Part shown: positions 16,135 through 19,948 of the stretch, piece after piece
How positions within the stretch are numbered: the stretch's first letter is position 1
Layout: each line of letters opens with the position of its first letter
From: JAHHLP01 sp041609895
GTDB taxonomy: Bacteria > Bacteroidota > Rhodothermia > Rhodothermales > JABDKH01
DNA length: 19,948 bases
Direction: 5' to 3'
Assembly: GCA_041609895.1 (NCBI GenBank)
Contig: JBFIPX010000047.1
Coordinates: 1-19,948, forward strand
Notes under the pieces: model-generated
The model's input: the letters and a program-made list of their open reading frames with translations, nothing else
Told to the model about the DNA's origin: nothing
The model's database searches: none
Translations under genes and position numbers: made by a program

Positions 16135-17217
16135 TTATACGAGATAACCAAAGATGGTCATGACGATGATGAAAGCCAGAGCCAGGAAGCCGATCAACGC
16201 CATCGGTTTGAGTCGGCCGCTGCCTTTCTCGCGGATCTCCCAGAACGGAACCAGGAGCCACGCGAGTCCCGCTACGCTGAACGCGAGAACACCCAGAACT
16301 TCTCCCTCAATGCCGAGAACATGCGCCGGAATAAACTTCAGAGTCTGGAACATGAACATGAAATACCACTCGGGCCGGATACCCGGTGGCGCCGGCGCGA
16401 ACGGATCCGCTTCGACCCCGATCTCCCAAGGGAAGAAGACCGAAAGGAAAAGCAGCACATTTAGAACGATAAGCCAAGCGAAAACGTCTCTCAGGAGAAA
16501 ATTTGGAAAGAAAGGGATCATCTTCTTTCGCTCGTTGGGAAGCCCAGCCACAGATTCCGGTTCGTGCATCCCTTGTCGCTGCACGAAGAGAAGGTGGACG
16601 CCGAGAAAGACAGTGAAGATCGCGGGTATCAGAGCAATGTGAAATGCGTAGAAGCGCGTCAGGGTGGCGCCCGTAACGTCTTCGCCTCCGCGCAGTACAA
16701 GTTTGATCGCATCACCCACCAGCGGGAGTACGCCGGCGATATCGGTCCCTACCTTCGTCGCAAAGAACGCCAATTCGTTCCACGGAAGCAGATAGCCGCT
16801 GAAACCGAAAGCCATCGCAAGCACGAGCAGCACAAAACCTGTCACCCACGTGAGTTCTCGCGGCTTCCGGTACGCGCCGGTGAAGAACGTGCTGAACATG
16901 TGGACGAAGATGAACAGAATGAACAGGTTGGCGCCCCAGCTGTGAATCGATCGAAAGAGCCAACCAAAAGGCACCTTGTTCATGATGAACCGAATGCTTT
17001 CGTAGGCACTCGCCTCACCGGGCTGGTAGTACAGAAGAAGAAGTATGCCAGTGAAAAGCTGAACCAGGAAGAGGAACAGGGACACCCCGCCCATATAGTA
17101 CCAGATGGTGTGGCGGTGAATTGGCACCTCCTTCTTCCTCATGAAATCGATGAGCGGGCTCACGTTGAACCGCTCATCGATCCAGGCGAATAGTCTTTGA
17201 CTGCGCCTTACCTCCAC
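16135..17217 (-). CDS. Cytochrome b, b6/subunit IV fusion type
   Basis: 360-residue membrane subunit of a Rieske/cytochrome b quinol oxidoreductase. Seven helices are visible, four in a b6-like half and three in a subunit IV-like half. Heme ligands are H92/H106 in helix B (13 residues between) and H193/H208 in helix D (14 between); the 13/14 spacing is that of b6f rather than mitochondrial bc1 complexes. The PRELTWVTG loop and the quinol-site PEWY motif (282-285, in RPEWYFMF) are intact. The position of the Cys that binds heme c-n in cytochrome b6 (YCLGG) is Tyr41 here (YYMGG), so that extra heme is probably absent. The start is GTG, four bases after the Rieske stop. The two genes are certainly cotranscribed. 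Confidence 0.93.
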   Translation of the reverse strand: MEVRRSQRLFAWIDERFNVSPLIDFMRKKEVPIHRHTIWYYMGGVSLFLFLVQLFTGILLLLYYQPGEASAYESIRFIMNKVPFGWLFRSIHSWGANLFILFIFVHMFSTFFTGAYRKPRELTWVTGFVLLVLAMAFGFSGYLLPWNELAFFATKVGTDIAGVLPLVGDAIKLVLRGGEDVTGATLTRFYAFHIALIPAIFTVFLGVHLLFVQRQGMHEPESVAGLPNERKKMIPFFPNFLLRDVFAWLIVLNVLLFLSVFFPWEIGVEADPFAPAPPGIRPEWYFMFMFQTLKFIPAHVLGIEGEVLGVLAFSVAGLAWLLVPFWEIREKGSGRLKPMALIGFLALAFIIVMTIFGYLV

Positions 17218-17221
17218 TTAC

Positions 17222-17656
17222 CTAGGCCTCCAGCCGCGAGACAACGATTTCGCCCTCGACCTGCTTAGCGACGAACTGCTCAAGCGGACGCGGCGGCGGA
17301 CCCGACACATTTCGACCGAGCAGATCATAGACGCCGTTGTGGCAGGCGCACCATATGTCTTTCTTGTCGGATCTGTACTGCACGGTGCAGTCAAGGTGTG
17401 TGCAGGTGGCCTCAAAGGCTCTGAAGTCGCCGCTGTCGAGACGAACGAGAAGTACTGGTGTACGCCCGAATTTGACGATCTGGCTGCTATTGACAGGGAA
17501 GTTTTCGGCCATGCCCACCTTGACCGCGTTCACATTCGCCTCCGGAAGCGCCGGTGGAGTAAGAAACTTGACCATGGGATACAGGATGCTTCCGATCCAA
17601 CCGATCACGCCTCCGGCGATTACGAGGTTCAAAAACTTTCTGCGGGACTTACCCAT
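17222..17656 (-). CDS. Rieske iron-sulfur protein
   Basis: 144-residue [2Fe-2S] subunit partnering cytochrome b. A Tat-type start (SRRKFL, 4-9) and one helix (about 10-30) serve as export signal and anchor. Cluster box 1 is C85-T-H87-L-D-C90 and box 2 is C103-A-C105-H106, so all cluster ligands and the disulfide pair are present. Box 2 reads CACHNG instead of the usual CPCHGS: the Ser that hydrogen-bonds the cluster and raises its potential is Gly108. This fits a lower-potential, menaquinol-oxidising enzyme (inference). The GPPPRPL segment matches the family's Pro loop. ATG at 17656 gives the complete signal; no strong ribosome site is seen. Confidence 0.93.
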   Translation of the reverse strand: MGKSRRKFLNLVIAGGVIGWIGSILYPMVKFLTPPALPEANVNAVKVGMAENFPVNSSQIVKFGRTPVLLVRLDSGDFRAFEATCTHLDCTVQYRSDKKDIWCACHNGVYDLLGRNVSGPPPRPLEQFVAKQVEGEIVVSRLEA

Positions 17657-17715
17657 AGGGCTTGAGCATGATTCCTTGAACGACGACCATCATAGCTCTC
17701 TCTCGTGAGAATCTC

Positions 17716-17763
17716 AACTTGCTCCACCAGCGATGTTAAAAGTTGCTCCACCAGCGATGTTAA
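17716..17763. repeat. 24-bp tandem direct repeat upstream of the Rieske gene
   Basis: Two head-to-tail copies of a 24-bp unit (17716-17739 and 17740-17763) differ at one base (C at 17718, G at 17742). The core reads TTGCTCCACCAGCGATGTTA. The pair lies about 60-107 bp upstream of the Rieske start, in the widest gap (207 bp) of the 19.3-10.9 kb cluster. It could be a doubled regulator site or a slipped duplication without function. Confidence 0.85.
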
Positions 17764-17863
17764 AGGGTAAATCTAGTGCGGAAGACCCGAACCAAGATGT
17801 AGGCGTGAGAGGCACGACTCGTGTAAGCAAACTTCTTACGGCGGGAGGTCGCATTCCGTCCGA

Positions 17864-19297
17864 CTAGTCTTCGCGTGCGTTTTTCGACAGGCCGCTCAGA
17901 AAGGCGTAAAGATCTTGCATCTCCTGCTTCGTCAGTTTGGGCCAGTCCTCATTTCGAACCAGCAATTTGTCCTCCATGGCCTGGGCATGATTCCACATCA
18001 ATTCGATCATTCGCGCGGGGCTGTCAATTCGCCCAATCGATGCAAAGCTACGTGCGCGGCCGTGACCGTCGGTCTCGTGGCAATCCAAACATCCACGGTC
18101 GACAATTATCTGCTGTCCAGCAGCACCATTGCCCGAATCGTCTTCGAAGCCAAGGAAGTACATGAAGGCAATCAGGTCGGCCATTTCGGTTCCCTCGAAC
18201 CGAGGCCAGTCAATAGCCTTCTCAGCCATGTACTCCGCCATCTCCGGACCGTGGTTCCACATCAGGGCCGCGATCTCAGCAACGCCCTTTCGGCTCACGC
18301 TTCCGGCAAGGTCGGGGCTGAACGCGTCGCCACCATTCTGGTGACATTGGCTGCATCGTTTCGTATCGAAAACTTCCCTGCCGCGATTGGGATCTCCCGG
18401 CGACATGCGTAACACTGACCCCTCGTGAAAGCCGGCCCGGATGAATGATGACATGTCGACGATATCTCCACCCTCTAGCTGCGGGAAGTCGTTACCAGAG
18501 GCGGTGATCTCAGGCAGCATCTCCGGGATATGGTTCCACATCGTTTGTGCCATAAACACGGGGGACGCAAACTTCTCAAGAGAAGCAAGGTCCGGTCCTG
18601 CACGTCTGTTCTGCCCCCCAATCGTGTGACAGCCGGTACAGCCTTTCGTGTTCATGAGCACCTTCCCGCGGACTACGCTACCCGGTTCCCCGAGATATCG
18701 CAGCGAGTACAAAAACGCGAACAGACTCAGGGCGTCATCAGCCGTCAGCCTTGACGGTGGCTGCTGAAGCTTGCGTCGATTTCGATTCATGTCAGGAAGG
18801 TGGTTCCAGACATCTGAAGCAAGCTGCATGAAGCTACCGTAATACCGGTCTTCACTCAGGTCGGGCCCGGTGACCCCGCCGTAACCTCCGATGGCGTGGC
18901 AGGCGATACAACCCTTCTCCTCGAACACTATTCTGCCGCCAAGTATGTCCGAAGGAAGCTGCGAAGTCTGGGCCACTCCAGGTGCCACGGCCATGAACGT
19001 TGTGATCAGCGCGACAACCGGCAAGCTAACATTGGAGTCCTTGCGTGATCGCACCCGTCGCTCTTCCCGCTGCAACCCGACGAAGACGTAGGTCAACACT
19101 CCGGCCAGGGTAAAGAAAACAGGAATCGCCACAATGCTAATTGCGGCTGTAGCCCCGATGGCATCCTGCAACTCGACCGAAAGAACGACCAGGTTGATAA
19201 TCCACACGGCGATACCGATCACGAACAGCCATATCAGCAGGAAACTGCCTACCTGCAGGCCAAAGATCATTCGCCGTTTAGCTTCATCGTCGAACAT
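17864..19297 (-). CDS. Membrane-anchored protein with four class I cytochrome c domains
   Basis: 477-residue electron carrier. Two helices (about 12-38, 50-74) are followed by a basic cytoplasmic loop (REERRVRSRK), then a third hydrophobic segment (91-108) that itself resembles a signal peptide ending VAQ. Four cytochrome c domains of roughly 90-100 residues follow, each with one CXXCH (C130, C220, C315, C403). Each also has a repeated WNH-x2-x-M motif after the heme site (VWNHLPDM, MWNHIPEM, MWNHGPEM, MWNHAQAM) that probably supplies the axial Met. Between an NrfD-like protein and the Rieske/b pair, it could receive electrons from either quinol site. The architecture suggests a small membrane protein fused to a tandemly duplicated cytochrome. 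ATG at 19297 is 30 bp after the upstream stop. Confidence 0.88.
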   Translation of the reverse strand: MFDDEAKRRMIFGLQVGSFLLIWLFVIGIAVWIINLVVLSVELQDAIGATAAISIVAIPVFFTLAGVLTYVFVGLQREERRVRSRKDSNVSLPVVALITTFMAVAPGVAQTSQLPSDILGGRIVFEEKGCIACHAIGGYGGVTGPDLSEDRYYGSFMQLASDVWNHLPDMNRNRRKLQQPPSRLTADDALSLFAFLYSLRYLGEPGSVVRGKVLMNTKGCTGCHTIGGQNRRAGPDLASLEKFASPVFMAQTMWNHIPEMLPEITASGNDFPQLEGGDIVDMSSFIRAGFHEGSVLRMSPGDPNRGREVFDTKRCSQCHQNGGDAFSPDLAGSVSRKGVAEIAALMWNHGPEMAEYMAEKAIDWPRFEGTEMADLIAFMYFLGFEDDSGNGAAGQQIIVDRGCLDCHETDGHGRARSFASIGRIDSPARMIELMWNHAQAMEDKLLVRNEDWPKLTKQEMQDLYAFLSGLSKNARED

Positions 19298-19327
19298 TTT
19301 CAGACTCGACTCATCGCCTCGAATTCG

Positions 19328-19948
19328 TTATTTCTCATTTGTATCCGGACTTGCAGAGACTTCCGGCTCCTCAACATCCGGGAGATAACTTTGGACACGT
19401 TCTTTCACGGCTTGGACACTATCTTCACGCCCTTCCTCGATCTCCCAGATCGACACCAACGGGAAGAACTTCGCGAAGACGACAAAACCCAGCACGAAAA
19501 CGCTTAGCCCACCCACGAAGAGCGCCCACTCCACCAGGGTGGGGACATAGACGCCGACCGGAATCTCAAATCTCGGATTGGCCAACGACGGAGCAACGAT
19601 GATCAGCCGTTCGAGCCACATTCCAATGACGACCGCGATCGACGCGATCAGGATTCCGGGGATAGTCTTGAGCCGCCGAAACGAGAGAATTACTACCGGG
19701 ATCAGGAAGTTGCAGAGGACCATACTCCAGAAAAGGAAGGCGTACGGTCCTGTCAACTTGTAAAGGATGATTTCCATCTCATGAGGCTCTGATCCAAAAA
19801 CTCCGGTGAGGTACTCAGAGAATGTGAAGTAGAACCATAGCAGCGACATTATCAGCAGCAAGGTGCCGAGATATCGGAAGTGCACTTCCCGCAGATAAGC
19901 TTCGAGGTGGTAGACTTTGCGGAAACAAATCATCACAATCAGTAGGGC
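19328..19948 (-). CDS. NrfD/ActC-like integral membrane protein, C-terminal part (cut by window edge)
   Basis: The frame is open to the end of the window, so only the last 206 or so residues are present; NrfD/PsrC/ActC proteins are usually 300-480 residues. Four helices are visible, and the segment FRKVYHLEAYLREVHFRYLG followed by a FTFSEYLTG helix matches the ActC/NrfD pattern (charged loop, then a helix with a conserved acidic residue). An acidic tail of about 40 residues ends the protein. Family members bind menaquinol and pass electrons to partner iron-sulfur or cytochrome subunits; in alternative complex III they pair with ActA and ActB. Such partners, if present, would lie beyond 19948. 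The ATG near 19933 is internal. Confidence 0.85.
   Translation of the reverse strand, partial: ALLIVMICFRKVYHLEAYLREVHFRYLGTLLLIMSLLWFYFTFSEYLTGVFGSEPHEMEIILYKLTGPYAFLFWSMVLCNFLIPVVILSFRRLKTIPGILIASIAVVIGMWLERLIIVAPSLANPRFEIPVGVYVPTLVEWALFVGGLSVFVLGFVVFAKFFPLVSIWEIEEGREDSVQAVKERVQSYLPDVEEPEVSASPDTNEK

Noticed and set aside
16121..16261. 47-codon N-terminal extension of the nine-heme anchored cytochrome
   Set aside because: It overlaps the cytochrome b coding region out of frame and precedes a proper signal peptide that starts at GTG 16120.
16564..17193. 209-codon plus-strand open frame
   Set aside because: It lies antisense to cytochrome b, and its highly charged, low-hydrophobic translation looks like a shadow of a membrane protein.
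17716..17763. CRISPR-like repeat
   Set aside because: Only two copies, directly abutting with no spacer, and no cas genes nearby.
1..19948. tRNA, rRNA or insertion sequence genes
   Set aside because: No cloverleaf, rRNA-like stretch, transposase frame or terminal inverted repeats were recognised by reading the gaps between genes on both strands.

Overview
The window looks like chromosomal DNA from a member of the Bacteroidota/Rhodothermota (FCB) group. The best evidence is a multiheme cytochrome ending in a type IX secretion (T9SS) sorting domain, a TonB C-terminal domain of the style common in that group, a Tat-exported HiPIP (the carrier type known from Rhodothermus marinus), and weak or absent Shine-Dalgarno sequences with many GTG/TTG starts. 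Lineage is inferred from gene content, not from a marker gene.

Layout. Bases 27-413 (+) encode a HiPIP lipoprotein followed by a terminator. Bases 800-1531 (-) encode a secreted jelly-roll protein, and 1759-2325 (+) an unrecognised membrane protein. Bases 2335-4877 (-) form a three-gene operon: an HlyD-like adaptor, a VTC-domain (polyphosphate polymerase-like) protein and a DUF4956 membrane protein. Bases 5092-5613 (+) encode a small secreted protein. Bases 5938-7557 (+) encode a nine-heme cytochrome with a T9SS sorting domain, behind a long leader with a promoter-like sequence and an inverted repeat. From 19948 down to 7877 the minus strand is an almost unbroken electron-transfer cluster. 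In transcription order it holds an NrfD/ActC-like quinol-site membrane protein (cut by the window edge), a membrane-anchored protein with four cytochrome c domains, a Rieske protein, a fused b6/subunit IV-type cytochrome b, a 9-heme membrane-anchored cytochrome, a 4-heme c554-like cytochrome, an outer-membrane beta-barrel, a 12-heme cytochrome, a 9-heme lipoprotein cytochrome and an 18-heme cytochrome fused to a TonB C-terminal domain.

How they may work together (inference). I count 65 heme-binding motifs in seven proteins (61 CXXCH and 4 CX4CH). The b6-type cytochrome b, Rieske, NrfD protein and four-domain cytochrome look like a menaquinol-oxidising inner-membrane module. The multiheme proteins could carry electrons across the periplasm, the beta-barrel with its neighbouring cytochromes could be a porin-cytochrome conduit, and the T9SS-exported cytochrome could sit on the cell surface. 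Together this reads as a candidate extracellular electron transfer route of a kind I do not recognise as described. The 18-heme/TonB fusion and the T9SS-secreted cytochrome are its most unusual parts. No catalytic CXXCK heme site or molybdenum enzyme is visible here, so the terminal acceptor or donor cannot be read from the window.
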